Assembly: GCF_900163695.1 (NCBI RefSeq)
Contig: NZ_FUIC01000003.1
Span: forward strand, 62,001 to 126,000
Length of the DNA: 64,000 bases
From: Gulosibacter sp. 10
GTDB lineage: Bacteria; Actinomycetota; Actinomycetes; Actinomycetales; Microbacteriaceae
Reading direction: 5' to 3'
Of the stretch, positions 24,826-32,788 are shown piece by piece. The translations under genes were made by a program, and so were the position numbers. The notes under the pieces were generated by a model, which saw only the letters and a list, made by a program, of their open reading frames with translations, was not told the origin of the DNA and made no database searches. The number at the start of each line of letters is the position of its first letter. Position 1 is the first letter of the stretch.

Positions 24826-25410
24826 CTACCGGTGCCGGTCGAGGGCGTATTCGGTGAGCTCGCGGATCGTCTGCGCGTCGACGGGCTGCCAGGAGAGCGC
24901 GCGGAGGATGACCGCGCCGATGAGGAACTCGGAGATCCGGTCCACGGGGGCGTCGGTCTCGAGCTCGCCGTCCCGTCGCGCGATCTCGAGCCGATGCCGC
25001 AGGGCCTCGTCGCCGTTCAGCGCCTCGTGCAGCCGGTGCCCGAAGGCTTCGTTCGCGCTCGCCGCGGCGAAGAGGGAGCGCAGCAGATCGGCGCCGTCCG
25101 GCTGCGTCACGGCCTCGGTGATGCGGACCAGCCAGTCGCACACGTCCGCGTCCACATCGCCCGTATCGCGGACGGACATGCGCTCATCCCACAGCAGCCC
25201 CTCGAGCAGGCAGTCCGTGAGCAGCTCCGGCTTGCCGTTCCACCAGCGGTAGATGGTCTGCTTGCCGACACCGGCCTCGGCGGCCACGGCCTGGATGCTG
25301 AAGCCGTCGTATCCGTGCTCGGTGAACTGGCGCGCGGTCGCCTCGAGAATCGCCCGCCGTGCCTCCTCGCTCCGGACAGGGCCGCTCCTGTGTCGCTGCA
25401 TAGCCGTCAT
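24826..25410 (-). CDS. TetR-family regulator divergent from ABC pair
   Basis: A 194-residue TetR protein with helix-turn-helix RRAILEATARQFTEHGYDGF, SIQAVAAEAGVGKQTIYRWW and a C-terminal domain of the TetR_C_11/AefR-like type (DAPVDRISEFLIGAVILRAL). Start at 25410 (MTAMQRH) or 25401; neither has a clear ribosome site, so leaderless translation is possible. It is transcribed away from the ABC ATPase/membrane pair, starting 107 bp from the ATPase start, and probably controls that pair. Confidence 0.85.
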   Translation of the reverse strand: MTAMQRHRSGPVRSEEARRAILEATARQFTEHGYDGFSIQAVAAEAGVGKQTIYRWWNGKPELLTDCLLEGLLWDERMSVRDTGDVDADVCDWLVRITEAVTQPDGADLLRSLFAAASANEAFGHRLHEALNGDEALRHRLEIARRDGELETDAPVDRISEFLIGAVILRALSWQPVDAQTIRELTEYALDRHR

Positions 25411-25517
25411 CGTAGCCCGGAAGCGGCATCCGGATGCGCGCGCCCGGCCACCCCGTCCGCTCGCGGGCACGCACGGGACGCTTCGCCTGCGCCCGCCGAT
25501 CATGCGAGCATGGACGC

Positions 25518-26177
25518 ATGATCAGACTGCAGGGAGCCGGAGTCGACCACGACGATGCGACGCTGCTCGAGGCGGTGGATCTGCGGCTCGAAGCGGGCGA
25601 ATCCGCGACCCTGCGCGGCCCCAACGGCAGCGGCAAGACCACGCTCCTGCGCATCCTCGCGGGGCGGCTCGCACCGACCCGCGGCAGTGTCGAGGTCTTC
25701 GGCGCCGCCCCCGACTCCCGCAGCGGCGAGTTCCGCCGCCGCGTCGCGGCGGGCATCGACCTGCCGCCCTTCGCCCGAGAGCTCACCGTCCGCGAGCAGG
25801 CCGCGATGATCGCCATGAGCTGGGGGATCGACCGGGAGGCCGCGGAGGCGCGAGCGGATGCGGTGCTCGCCGACCTCGATGCCGGAATGATCGCGGATCG
25901 CTTCCCGCACGAGCTGTCCTCGGGGCAGACCCAGCTCGCCGCGCTGGCCCTCGTGCTCGTGCGCCCCTTCGACCTGCTCCTGCTCGACGAGCCCGAGCAG
26001 CGGCTCGACGCCGACCGGGTGGGCCTGCTCGGCGACGCCCTGCGCGCGCTCCAGGAGGAGGGCCGCGCCATCGTGCTGGCCAGCCACAGCGAAGCGCTCA
26101 CGAAGGCGCTCGACGGCGCGCGGATCGAGCTGAAGGCGAGCCCCGGCGCGAATGGCGAGACGGAGGCCGCCGCATGA
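25518..26177 (+). CDS. ABC transporter ATP-binding subunit
   Basis: A 219-residue ATPase with Walker A GPNGSGKT, signature LSSGQTQLAALAL, Walker B LLLLDEPEQ and switch His in VLASHSEA. The DEPE in place of DEPT is a small deviation. The short length and single domain fit an ABC-2/exporter-like system. Its stop overlaps the membrane-protein start by 4 bp, so the two make one transporter. A divergent TetR gene probably regulates it. Substrate unknown. Confidence 0.88.
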   Translation: MIRLQGAGVDHDDATLLEAVDLRLEAGESATLRGPNGSGKTTLLRILAGRLAPTRGSVEVFGAAPDSRSGEFRRRVAAGIDLPPFARELTVREQAAMIAMSWGIDREAAEARADAVLADLDAGMIADRFPHELSSGQTQLAALALVLVRPFDLLLLDEPEQRLDADRVGLLGDALRALQEEGRAIVLASHSEALTKALDGARIELKASPGANGETEAAA

Positions 26178-27667
26178 CGGCCTCGCTCCGGATGACGATG
26201 CAGCTCTGGCGGCAACGGCGCGACGGCGAGGAGGCGCCGAGCGCCGGGTACCGCGTCTACTCGGCACTGCTCGGCCTCGTCGTCCTCGGCGCCCCCGCAG
26301 CACGGGGCCTGTGGCTCATGCTCGAGCAGCCCGAGACCCGGGGCGCCCTCGCCGCGTTCGCGGATCCGACGCTGCTCATCCCCGTCGCGGGTGCCGCGCT
26401 GCTCTGCGCGCTTGCGGCCGGATCCGTACGGGGCCCGGTCGTCTTCGCGCCGTTCGTCGCCCACGTGCTCGGCGAGGGGCCGCTGCCGCGCTGGCGCATC
26501 GCGCTGCGGCCCCTGCTCATCGCCGCGGCAGCGCTCGGGGCCCTCGGTATCGCCCTCGGCGCCCTGGTCGGCGCGGCGGCGGGCGGGGCATCCACGACCC
26601 TGATCGCCGCGAACATCGCGACCTCCGGCGCGCTGCCCGCGGCCGCGATGGGGGCGGCCATCGGGCTGTGCCTCGGGCTGCTGGTCGCCGCGCTCTGGCT
26701 GGCCGGGCAGGCGGCCTCGCCCCGCGGCAGGCGCCTGCTCGCGCTCGTGCTGATCGGAGCGACGACGGCGGCTGCATGGTCGGCCGGCCGGATGCTCGTC
26801 CTCTCGACCACGGATGCGCTGCCGCTCCTGGCCGTCCTCGCCGCCGCGACCGTCCTGATGGCGCTGACGATCCCGCCGCTGCTGCGCCGCCTGCGCACCG
26901 AGACGATCGTCGGGCAGTCCCGGCGGTGGCAGGCGGCCCGCGGGCTCGCGACCCACCTCGAGCTCTCGCAGGCGGCGGGGCTCTACGGCGAGCGGCCCGG
27001 GCCGGCGCGTCGCATCGGCGCCGTGCGGGGCATCCGACCGCTCGCACTCCGGGTGCTCGTGCGCGATGCGGTGGGCGTGCTGCGCACGCCGGCCAGGGCG
27101 CTTGCGGCGGTCGCCGCGCTGGCCGTCTCGGGCGCGCTGATCGCGCTCCTCGTCGCGCAAGGCGGCTCCCTGGTGCCCATGGCGCTGCTCGGCGCCGCCG
27201 TCTACACGGCCCTCGGCCCGCTGACGGACGGCCTGCGGCACGCGGTGGACGCCGCGAGCTCGACCTCGCTCTACGGCGTCTCCGACGGCGCGCTCGTGGC
27301 CTCGCACGTCCTTCTGCCGCTGCTGGTCGGCGGACTCGTGCTGCTGCTCGGAGGGCTCCTCGCAGCGCCGTGGTCGGGGCTTTCGCCGCTCGGGGCCCTC
27401 GCCTCGCTGCTCCTGGCCGCGTCCACGACCCTCCTGCGCGTCGTCGACGCGCTCAAGCCGCCCATGCCGCCCGTGCTGCTGACCCCGATGCCGACACCGG
27501 CCGGCGATCTCTCGGCGGCCTCCCGCATCGTGTGGGCCCTCGAGGCGCCGCTCGCGGCGCTGCTGCTGGGGCTCTCGGCCGCGCTGCTCGCCACGGCCCC
27601 GCAGGCGTCGGCGGTGATGCTCGTCGCGCTCCTCGCACTGCTCGTGCGGCGCTGGCGGCGGCGCTAG
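26174..27667 (+). CDS. Membrane subunit of ABC system, about 12 helices
   Basis: A 497-residue hydrophobic protein with about twelve predicted helices, organised in two halves separated by a cytosolic loop around residues 245-300 (RRLRTETIVGQSRRWQAARG, RVLVRDAVGVLRTPARAL). It shows no classical permease signature, but it is co-translated with the ABC ATPase through an ATGA overlap and has the general appearance of large actinobacterial ABC-partner membrane proteins (DUF6297-like, tentative). Transport direction and substrate cannot be told. The gene ends 139 bp before the HtaA-like gene. Confidence 0.75.
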   Translation: MTASLRMTMQLWRQRRDGEEAPSAGYRVYSALLGLVVLGAPAARGLWLMLEQPETRGALAAFADPTLLIPVAGAALLCALAAGSVRGPVVFAPFVAHVLGEGPLPRWRIALRPLLIAAAALGALGIALGALVGAAAGGASTTLIAANIATSGALPAAAMGAAIGLCLGLLVAALWLAGQAASPRGRRLLALVLIGATTAAAWSAGRMLVLSTTDALPLLAVLAAATVLMALTIPPLLRRLRTETIVGQSRRWQAARGLATHLELSQAAGLYGERPGPARRIGAVRGIRPLALRVLVRDAVGVLRTPARALAAVAALAVSGALIALLVAQGGSLVPMALLGAAVYTALGPLTDGLRHAVDAASSTSLYGVSDGALVASHVLLPLLVGGLVLLLGGLLAAPWSGLSPLGALASLLLAASTTLLRVVDALKPPMPPVLLTPMPTPAGDLSAASRIVWALEAPLAALLLGLSAALLATAPQASAVMLVALLALLVRRWRRR

Positions 27668-27712
27668 CGGCCGGAACCGTGCCGGCGCCACCGCGGACTT
27701 CCCCCAAATCCT

Positions 27713-27742
27713 CGATAAATATCGGGTTATAGCCTAAATTAA
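27713..27742 (+). promoter_or_regulatory. AT-rich promoter region with dyad and weak iron-box match
   Basis: The short gap before the HtaA-like gene is strikingly AT-rich. It contains the palindrome CGATAAATATCG at 27713-27724 and, overlapping it, GGGTTATAGCCTAAATTAA at 27724-27742. Read on the other strand, the latter matches about 11-12 of 19 positions of the DtxR/IdeR/DmdR consensus, mainly in one half. A role in iron control of the HtaA-P450 operon is inference. Confidence 0.35.
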
Positions 27743-27806
27743 ACCGTTTGCATGCGGGAATGGTGCGGCGCATCCTTGAGTCATCGGAGTGACGAGGGAG
27801 TGCTCT

Positions 27807-28340
27807 ATGACGACATCGAAGTCGCGAATCACCGACGCGCGAGGCGAGGAGCGCCCGCCGACCGGATCCCGGCGGACCGCGGAGGGCTCGCTGCGCTGGC
27901 CCATCCGCGAGACGTTCGTCGAATACGTCGAGCGCATGCGCGATGGCCTGGTCCTGGTCGAGGACGGCGCCCAGCGCCTCGCCGAGGGGTTCTCCTTCCC
28001 GCTCGTCGAGCGGATCCGGACGCAGGAGGGCGAGGTGCTCCGGTTCCGCGGCACGGCGGCCTTCCGCGGCCACGGCGGCCTGCTCGCCGTCGAGTTCGCC
28101 GCGCTCGAGATCGTGCGCGGGCGCGAGGGCGCCCGGCTCGACATCGCCGAGCCGGGCTTCCCCGGCGAGCGGCTCGCGATCCTCGACCTCGGCGAGCCTC
28201 GCGCGACGCGCGGCGGGACCGTCTTCGAGGCTCCGACCCTGACCGAGGAGGGGGCCGACCTGTTCTTCGGGAACTACCGCCCGGGCACGCGCTTCGACGC
28301 GGTGCGCCTGCCCGGCATCAGCTTCGAGGAGGAAGCATGA
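27807..28340 (+). CDS. Cytosolic single HtaA-domain (heme-binding type) protein
   Basis: A 177-residue protein. Residues about 30-175 resemble one HtaA repeat as found in corynebacterial heme-uptake proteins: LRWPIRETFVEYVERMRDG, a central FRGHGGLLAVEFAALEIVRG with the conserved GHGG, and the terminal FFGNYRPGTRFDAVRLP. The Tyr of FVEYV, the His of GHGG and the Tyr of GNY are at places comparable to the heme ligands of HtaA (from family knowledge, not verified by alignment). Unlike HtaA/HtaB there is no signal peptide or membrane anchor, so it is cytosolic. GAGGGAG lies 6 bp upstream, and its stop overlaps the P450-fusion start by 4 bp. Possible heme donor, buffer or sensor for that enzyme. 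Confidence 0.75.
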   Translation: MTTSKSRITDARGEERPPTGSRRTAEGSLRWPIRETFVEYVERMRDGLVLVEDGAQRLAEGFSFPLVERIRTQEGEVLRFRGTAAFRGHGGLLAVEFAALEIVRGREGARLDIAEPGFPGERLAILDLGEPRATRGGTVFEAPTLTEEGADLFFGNYRPGTRFDAVRLPGISFEEEA

Positions 28341-31309
28341 ACGCCAACGCCGTACCCGCACCGGTCGCCGACTGGGTGACCATCCCCGAGCTCTACCGGG
28401 ACCCGTTCCCGGCCTTCGAACGGCTCCGGGCCGAGGGCGGGGTGCACTGGGTCCCCGCCGTCGGCCGGTATCTCATCACGTCCTACGCGGCCGTGCACGA
28501 CACCGAGCTCGACCAGGAGACCTTCTCGGCGAACGAGGAGGGATCGCTGATGATCCGGGCCATGGGGCATTCGATGCTCCGCAAGGACGACCCCGAGCAC
28601 TACGTGGAGCGCCGCGCCTGGCAGCCCGTCCTGCGCCCCGGCGCGGTCAAGCGCACCTGGACGCCGATCTTCCGGCGGAACGCCGAGAAGTACCTGCAGG
28701 AGTTCATCGACAAGGGTCCGTGCGCCGACCTGGTGTGGGACTTCTCCGCCCCCTACGTCGCAGAGAACCTGCGCGCCGTGATCGGGCTGCACAACGCCAC
28801 GCAGGAGGACCTGCAGCGCTGGTCCACCACGATGATCGCCGCGACCGGCAACTACGCCGACGACCCGGTGGTCTGGGCGAAGGGCGAGGCCTCCTACAAC
28901 GAGGTCGACGCGGCCCTCGACGAGATGGTCGACTGGCATCGCCGCCATCCGGACGACAGTCTGCTGTCCGCCTTGCTGCGCCTGCCCGACTATCAGATGC
29001 CGATCGAGTCGATCCGCGCCAACGTGAAGATGACGATCGGCGGCGGCCTCAACGAGCCGCGCGACGCGCTGGGCGTCGCCGCCTGGGGGCTGCTGCAGCA
29101 CCCCGAGCAGCTCGAGGCGGTCCGCGCCGGCGAGCACTCCTGGGACGACGCGTTCGAGGAGGCCATCCGCTGGGTCGCGCCGATCGGCATGTACTCCCGT
29201 CAGACGACGCGAGAGGTCGTGCTGCGCGGCGTGCGGCTCCCCGCCGGGGCGAAGCTGGGGATCTCGATCCTCGCCGCCAACCGGGACGAATCGCAGTGGC
29301 ACGACCCCGCGCGGTTCGACATCGCGAGGGCGGGCGAGGGCGCGCATCTCGCCTTCGGCAAGGGGGTGCACGTGTGCCTCGGCGCGTGGGTCGCGCGGGC
29401 CGAGGTGGCCGGCACCGCGCTGCCGATGCTCTTCGACCGGCTCCCGGGCCTGCGGCTCGACCCGGAGCGCCCCGCGGAGGCCGGCGGCTGGGTGTTCCGC
29501 GGGATGACGCAGCTCCCGGTGCGGTGGGAGGATCGCGAGGCGGCCCCGCGCACCGCGGCCCCGCCCCGCATCGCGATCGTCGGATCGGGCCCGGCCGGCT
29601 GCTACACCGCCCAGGCGCTGCGGCGCGAGCTCCCGGATGCGGAGCTCACGGTGATCGACCGCCTGCTCACGCCGTTCGGGCTCGTGCGCCACGGCGTCGC
29701 CGCCGACCACCAGGGCACCAAGGAGATCGCCCGGCAGTTCGCTCGGCTCTTCGAGGAGCAGGACGTGGAGTTCGTCGGCGGCGTGGAGATCGGCCGCGAC
29801 CTCGGGCTCGACGCCCTGCGCGGCGCGTTCGACGCCGTCGTGCTCGCGAACGGCCTGCACGCCGACGCCGCCCTCCCGGTTCCCGGCGCATCGCTCCCGG
29901 GCGTGCACGGCGCCGGGCGCATCACCAGGCTGCTCAACGCGCACGCGGAGGAGGACCGGGCCGTCGAATCGCTCGGGCGCCGGACCGCCGTGATCGGCCA
30001 CGGCAACGTCGCCATGGACATCGCCAGGCTCCTGGCCAAGCGAGGGGACGAGTTCGAGGGCTCCGACATCGACGACGCGATGCACGCGGGTCTGACCGGC
30101 GAGCTGGAGACGATCCACCTCGTGGGGCGCTCCGCGCCTGACCGGGCGAAGTTCGATCCCGTCATGGTGCGCGAGCTCGCCGATCTCGAGCAGATCCATC
30201 ACGTCGTCCACGGCGCCTCGGCGGCGGAGCTGCGCGCCTCCGAAGACCCGAGGGCGCGCGCCGTCCTCGACCTGCTGCAGCGGCCGGCGCCCGCACGGCC
30301 CCGTCTGCGCATGGAGTGGTGGTTCGGGTTCTCGCCCGTCGGGATCGAGGGGGAGGAGCGCGTCCGGGGCGTCGTCCTGGAGCGGGCCGCCGACGGCTCC
30401 CGCGTCGAGCTCGAGGTCGAGAGCGCGATCACCGCGATCGGCTTCCGCGCGGGCGCCGGGCAGTCGCTCGTCGAGATCGCGGACGAGGCGCGCGAGACCG
30501 GGCGCATCGAGCCCGGACTCTACGCCGCGGGCTGGGCGCGGCGCGGCTCGCGCGGCACGATCCCCTCCCAGCGGATCGATTCGCGCGAGCTCGCGGAGCG
30601 CATCCGCCGCGAGCTGCCGGAGCGATCCGTCAAGCCGGGACGGAAGGCGCTCGCCCGGGGCCTGGACCGGGCCACGGACTACGACGGCTGGCTGCTCATC
30701 GACGCGCACGAGGCGAGGAACGCCGGCCCCGGGCGCGTCCGGGCTAAGATCGCGGATGCGGAGACGCTGCGCCTCGTGGCGGGCTCCGCGCTCTCGCTGC
30801 CGAGGCTGCGCGGCGCAGGGACGCAGAGCGGATCCGCCACCTCGATCTCGGGGGCCTCGATCACGATCGCCTTCGGCACCGAATCGGGGAACGCCGAGCT
30901 TGCGGCCGAGGAGCTCGCGAACCGCCTCGGCGAGACGAACGACGTGCGGCTCCTCGACCTCTCCGCCGCGGAGCCCTCCGATCTCGACCCGGGGCGCATC
31001 CACCTCGTGATCTGCTCCACCTACGGCGACGGCGAGCTCCCCACCGGTGCGCGCCGGTTCCACGCCGCGCTCCTCGAGGCGCGATCGAACCTCGAGGGCC
31101 TGCGGTACGCGATGTTCGGGCTCGGCGACCGGAGCTATCACGAGACCTATTCGCGCGGCAGCGAGATCCTCGACGAGGCGCTGGCCGCACTCGGGGCGCG
31201 CCGCGTGGGGGAGTACGGGCGGCACGATGCCGCGGGCCGGGAATCCGCGCCCGAGCTCGCCGTGCGATGGGCCGAGTCGCTGCTCGCCGGGCAGCTCGAG
31301 GCCGCGTAG
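28337..31309 (+). CDS. Cytochrome P450 - FprA-type reductase - flavodoxin triple fusion
   Basis: A 990-residue, apparently self-sufficient monooxygenase. Residues 1-400 are a soluble P450: ExxR at E275-R278, I-helix TIGGGLNEPRD (233-243) with the acid/alcohol pair replaced by Asn-Glu, and heme loop FGKGVHVCLG with Cys347. Residues about 408-830 are an adrenodoxin-reductase/FprA-like flavoprotein: FAD motif GSGPAG (416-421), NADP motif GHGNVAMDIA (554-563), and GWARRGSRGTIPSQR (732-746). Residues about 840-990 are a flavodoxin: FMN loop FGTESGN (846-852), STYGDGELPTG and GLGDRSYHETY. No signal peptide. It is coupled to the HtaA-like gene. The partners recall XplA (flavodoxin-P450) plus XplB (FprA-like), here joined in one chain in a different order. 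Substrate unknown; heme or iron-related chemistry is an inference from context. Confidence 0.92.
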   Translation: MNANAVPAPVADWVTIPELYRDPFPAFERLRAEGGVHWVPAVGRYLITSYAAVHDTELDQETFSANEEGSLMIRAMGHSMLRKDDPEHYVERRAWQPVLRPGAVKRTWTPIFRRNAEKYLQEFIDKGPCADLVWDFSAPYVAENLRAVIGLHNATQEDLQRWSTTMIAATGNYADDPVVWAKGEASYNEVDAALDEMVDWHRRHPDDSLLSALLRLPDYQMPIESIRANVKMTIGGGLNEPRDALGVAAWGLLQHPEQLEAVRAGEHSWDDAFEEAIRWVAPIGMYSRQTTREVVLRGVRLPAGAKLGISILAANRDESQWHDPARFDIARAGEGAHLAFGKGVHVCLGAWVARAEVAGTALPMLFDRLPGLRLDPERPAEAGGWVFRGMTQLPVRWEDREAAPRTAAPPRIAIVGSGPAGCYTAQALRRELPDAELTVIDRLLTPFGLVRHGVAADHQGTKEIARQFARLFEEQDVEFVGGVEIGRDLGLDALRGAFDAVVLANGLHADAALPVPGASLPGVHGAGRITRLLNAHAEEDRAVESLGRRTAVIGHGNVAMDIARLLAKRGDEFEGSDIDDAMHAGLTGELETIHLVGRSAPDRAKFDPVMVRELADLEQIHHVVHGASAAELRASEDPRARAVLDLLQRPAPARPRLRMEWWFGFSPVGIEGEERVRGVVLERAADGSRVELEVESAITAIGFRAGAGQSLVEIADEARETGRIEPGLYAAGWARRGSRGTIPSQRIDSRELAERIRRELPERSVKPGRKALARGLDRATDYDGWLLIDAHEARNAGPGRVRAKIADAETLRLVAGSALSLPRLRGAGTQSGSATSISGASITIAFGTESGNAELAAEELANRLGETNDVRLLDLSAAEPSDLDPGRIHLVICSTYGDGELPTGARRFHAALLEARSNLEGLRYAMFGLGDRSYHETYSRGSEILDEALAALGARRVGEYGRHDAAGRESAPELAVRWAESLLAGQLEAA

Positions 31310-31318
31310 GCGCGGATC

Positions 31319-31349
31319 GGGCCGCTGCGGAACGACTCCGCGGCGGCCC
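31319..31349. terminator. Hairpin between convergent P450-fusion and MFS genes
   Basis: GGGCCGCTGCGGA (31319-31331) pairs with TCCGCGGCGGCCC (31337-31349) through 13 bp with one G-T wobble and a 5-nt loop. It lies 10 bp after the P450-fusion stop and could serve both convergent genes. No T-tract is present. Confidence 0.5.
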
Positions 31350-31427
31350 GCCTGCCGCTCCACCGGCGCCGATATCGGGGCGGCACGGCCGGGAGAGGGA
31401 CGTTATCCGCGGGCGGAGCGGAACGGT

Positions 31428-32642
31428 TCAGGCCCGCGGCCGCAGCCGCGCGACCGCGAATGCGGCGACCAGCACGCAGAGGGGCGCCGCCGCGGCGAGC
31501 CAGTACGCCCCGTCGGCCCCGGCGTCCCTGGCCGCGACGCCGCCCGCCGCGGAGCCGATCGAGACGCCGACGGTCATGGCCGCCTGCAGCGAGGTCATCG
31601 CGACGCCGATTCCCCCGGACGGAGCCAGCCCCTCCGCCGCGGTGAACGCGGTCACGAGTGTCGGGCCGAGGAACAGCCCCGTCAGCAGCAGGGCGATCGC
31701 CGTAGCGCCGAGCGAGCCCTGCGCGAGCGTCGCGAGGGTGAGCAGCGACATGCCCGTGCCGCCGACCGCGAGGCGGGCCGCGAGCGGCACCCGATCCGGA
31801 ATCGCGACGGCGAGGATCGCGGTGGTCGCCGAGCCGATCCCCATGAGGGCGTAGACGAGGCCCGCCGCGTCGGGCGCGCCGAGCTCCGCCGAGCGCTCCG
31901 TGATCGCCGCCTGGCTCGCCCCGAAGAAGAACCCGATCGAGATCATCGCGAGCAGCGCGGGGGAGACGCGCAGCATCGTCCGCAGGAGGCCGGGACGACG
32001 CGCCGCCGGGTTCCCGTCGTCCTGCGGCGAGGACCCGGCGGCGCGCGGGGAGACGAGCGCGAAGGGCAGCACCGCGAGCAGGACGAACGCCGCCGCGATG
32101 CCCAGCGGCGCCGCAGGCGCGGCCGCCGCGGCGGCGAGGCCCACGAGCGCGGGCCCGAGCACGAAGATCAATTCGTCCACGGTGGACTCGTAGGAGAACG
32201 CGGCGGACAGCTCCCGCGATGACGGCGCGAGCATCGACCAGCGGATGCGCGTGAAGGAGCCGATCGGGATCGATGTGAGGCCCGCGGCGGCGCAGAGCGC
32301 GAAGAGGGCCGGCCCCTGCCAGCCCAGCAGCGCGGTGAGGCACAGGGCGATGAGGGCGGCGCCGTTGACCGGGGCCAGGAGCGAGAGCACGAGACGCGGG
32401 CCGAAGGAGTCGGCGAGGCGCCCGATGAGCGGGGAGCCGAGGGCGGTGGCGAGTGCGAGGAACCCGGTGGCGAGGCCGCCGACCGCGATCGACCCGGTGG
32501 AATCCGTGAAGGCGACCATCGTGCCGAGGGGGAGCATCGCCGTCGGGATGCGCGCGAGGATCCCGAGCAGGAGCTGCGTCCGGCCCGCGAGCCCGGGCAG
32601 CGCCCGGTACCCGGCAAGGGCGGCGAAGAGCGAGAGGCGCAC
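31428..32642 (-). CDS. MFS transporter
   Basis: A 404-residue protein with twelve hydrophobic segments. The conserved cytosolic loop after helix 2, SPLIGRLADSFGPRLV, and the pseudo-repeat halves show a major-facilitator exporter. The GTG start at 32642 (VRLSLFAALAGYRALPGLAG) has AGGAG 7 bp upstream and gives a normal short N-terminus; an upstream ATG would add an implausible Arg/Pro-rich leader. It is convergent with the P450 fusion and divergent from the DUF6328-like gene. It may export a product or a siderophore-like compound, but the substrate is not evident. Confidence 0.88.
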   Translation of the reverse strand: MRLSLFAALAGYRALPGLAGRTQLLLGILARIPTAMLPLGTMVAFTDSTGSIAVGGLATGFLALATALGSPLIGRLADSFGPRLVLSLLAPVNGAALIALCLTALLGWQGPALFALCAAAGLTSIPIGSFTRIRWSMLAPSSRELSAAFSYESTVDELIFVLGPALVGLAAAAAAPAAPLGIAAAFVLLAVLPFALVSPRAAGSSPQDDGNPAARRPGLLRTMLRVSPALLAMISIGFFFGASQAAITERSAELGAPDAAGLVYALMGIGSATTAILAVAIPDRVPLAARLAVGGTGMSLLTLATLAQGSLGATAIALLLTGLFLGPTLVTAFTAAEGLAPSGGIGVAMTSLQAAMTVGVSIGSAAGGVAARDAGADGAYWLAAAAPLCVLVAAFAVARLRPRA

Positions 32643-32788
32643 GGCGGAGCTCCTGATCGATGAGCCGAAGGGATCGCGCCGGCGTCGGCGGGAGCAATCG
32701 GCGCCCTTCCCGCCCGGCGTCGCGGGCGTCGAGGGGCTCCGCCATCCTATCGGCGCGGCCGCCCGAGCCGTGCTGTTATCGTTGCCGC

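Noticed and set aside
25184-27691. 835-codon minus-strand frame opposite the ABC pair
   Set aside because: Arg/Gly/Glu-rich shadow; both plus-strand genes are recognisable and overlap by ATGA.
28337-31309. P450 fusion as an artefact of missed stop codons or frameshift
   Set aside because: One uninterrupted frame, cofactor motifs intact in all three parts, and linkers of normal length; still listed for experimental confirmation.
28274-31363. 1029-codon minus-strand frame opposite the P450 fusion
   Set aside because: Shadow frame; the plus strand carries all cofactor motifs of three domains.
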